From contig CAYYEM010000006.1 of the NCBI GenBank assembly GCA_964470915.1, positions 1 through 62,901 of the forward strand: a stretch of DNA of 62,901 nucleotides, read 5' to 3'. This DNA comes from CAYPXN01 sp964470915 (lineage in GTDB: Bacteria > UBA10199 > JADFYH01). The notes beneath the pieces are model-generated. The model was given only the letters and a program-made list of their open reading frames with translations. It made no database searches and was not told the origin of the DNA. This document shows, in pieces, positions 62,261 to 62,901 of the stretch. The translations under genes were made by a program, and so were the position numbers. The first letter of the stretch is position 1, and every line of letters begins with the position of its first letter.

Positions 62261-62340
62261 CATTTTCAAAAGCAACTCAGCCACTTCTATCCTGCGATAA
62301 ACTTTCTGTTTGGGGGCACTCCATTCAAAAGGAGTGATTT

Positions 62341-62901
62341 ATGAAAAAAGGCCTTCAAGTTCTTACCCTCAGTGTTTTCCTATTGCTACCGTTCTTAGCA
62401 AAAGCAGAATTTAATGCAAAAATTTATGACACCTATCCTAAATATCTTCTCAAGACCGACCAGGATATAGATACGCGAGTAACAGTATTCATTCAAAGCA
62501 AATCAGAACCTATGCAATTCTTTTTTGATGGACACCCTGTAGGGGTTTCCTTCAACCCTGCAGGCTCAGACAAAGTATTTGTTGAAATTCCTGGAGACTA
62601 TTTAGGTCGAGCTCAAACATCTCAGTTAATAGTCTGCGAAGGAACCTCTGCGGATGCGCCTTGTTCGGTCCCTTATGATATCAGAATTTGTTCAAACGAT
62701 GCGGCTTGTACTCCTTCAGCGGCTCCGGCTCCGGCCCCAGCTCCTCGCGAAACACCGACCGATACGACCCCAACTGTTACGACTCCTGTAGCGACTGCCC
62801 CCGCAGCGACTCCTCCTGCAGGCCCCACTTTTGCAGCCCAAAGCACAAATCCTGAAAGTGGTGGCTGTAGTTTCAGCGCAGCACTTCCTTCAAACATTTC
62901 A
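62341..62901 (+). CDS. Secreted protein with Pro/Ala/Thr-rich linker (3' partial)
   Basis: The frame is open from the ATG at 62341 to the window end, so the gene is truncated. An AGGAG ribosome site lies 6 nt upstream. The signal peptide is KKGLQVLTLSVFLLLPFLAK, cleaved near KA. A short beta domain has two Cys pairs (near 98-118). After residue 121 a linker of SAAPAPAPAPRETPTDTT type follows, then ESGGCSFSAALPSNIS at the edge. Gly-Gly-Cys followed by a short tail is the start of a C-terminal sorting or lipid signal in some families (see findings). Family not recognised. Confidence 0.8.
   Translation, partial: MKKGLQVLTLSVFLLLPFLAKAEFNAKIYDTYPKYLLKTDQDIDTRVTVFIQSKSEPMQFFFDGHPVGVSFNPAGSDKVFVEIPGDYLGRAQTSQLIVCEGTSADAPCSVPYDIRICSNDAACTPSAAPAPAPAPRETPTDTTPTVTTPVATAPAATPPAGPTFAAQSTNPESGGCSFSAALPSNIS

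Noticed and set aside
1..62901. CRISPR arrays, insertion sequences, tRNA or rRNA genes
   Set aside because: No regular direct-repeat array with spacers, no transposase-like frame and no cloverleaf or rRNA signature found on reading. A tRNA scan was not possible here.

Overview
The window looks like a contig from a metagenome-assembled Gram-negative genome, probably of deltaproteobacterial grade (inference). It has low GC and short intergenic gaps. It also has a full type II secretion core with GspN, an Mla/MCE lipid-transport operon, a Frz-like chemosensory cluster and AddAB. Four runs of exactly 100 N (7927-8026, 22266-22365, 30625-30724, 36319-36418) are scaffold gaps of unknown true size. 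Each one interrupts a gene.

Layout. 1-6112 is a chemosensory operon without receptors or flagellar genes (CheA-receiver, CheB, CheW, CheR-TPR, receiver-kinase), followed by an AmpG-like permease and a gap-broken membrane protein. 8568-18550 holds hemJ, then a tightly overlapping series addB, addA, a two-gene glnE and gshA. 18581-30779 holds dksA, a DciA-like gene, a minus-strand purine/translation group (purD, tsaC, DUF1015), a barrel-like protein, a HigBA-type toxin-antitoxin pair, purH, the mlaD-mlaF-mlaE-alr operon and an MBL hydrolase. 30803-36921 holds a secreted protein, thiS-thiG-thiC, a three-domain HTH/GHKL/STAS-like regulator, a DUF547 protein and rlmN. 36964-50296 is the T2SS (gspC, gspD, then gspE to gspN). 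50312-57709 is the pyrimidine operon pyrR-pyrB-pyrC-carA-carB with a promoter and leader terminator. 57723 to the end encodes secreted proteins, including a 1260-residue multidomain beta-helix/SGNH protein that could be a T2SS client.

The strongest unusual signal is a set of small dispersed palindromic repeats of four sequence families (A-D) with eleven copies. Six of these lie in frame inside conserved enzyme genes: two in addA, two in thiC, one in carA and one in carB. In the alignments I can recall, each falls in a linker or variable loop. This resembles Rickettsia palindromic elements (RPE), but here several unrelated families do the same thing within 63 kb. Family A copies also sit between pyrR and pyrB (supplying the pyrR stop codon), between carA and carB, and in the pyr leader.

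Other points of interest are a decayed duplicate of the purH 3' end on the far side of the toxin-antitoxin pair, which suggests insertion at purH; a glnE divided into separate deadenylylase and adenylylase genes with an ATGA overlap; and a helically phased repeat array over an apparently leaderless promoter of the HTH/GHKL/STAS gene. I saw no tRNA, rRNA, CRISPR array, insertion sequence or TPP riboswitch.
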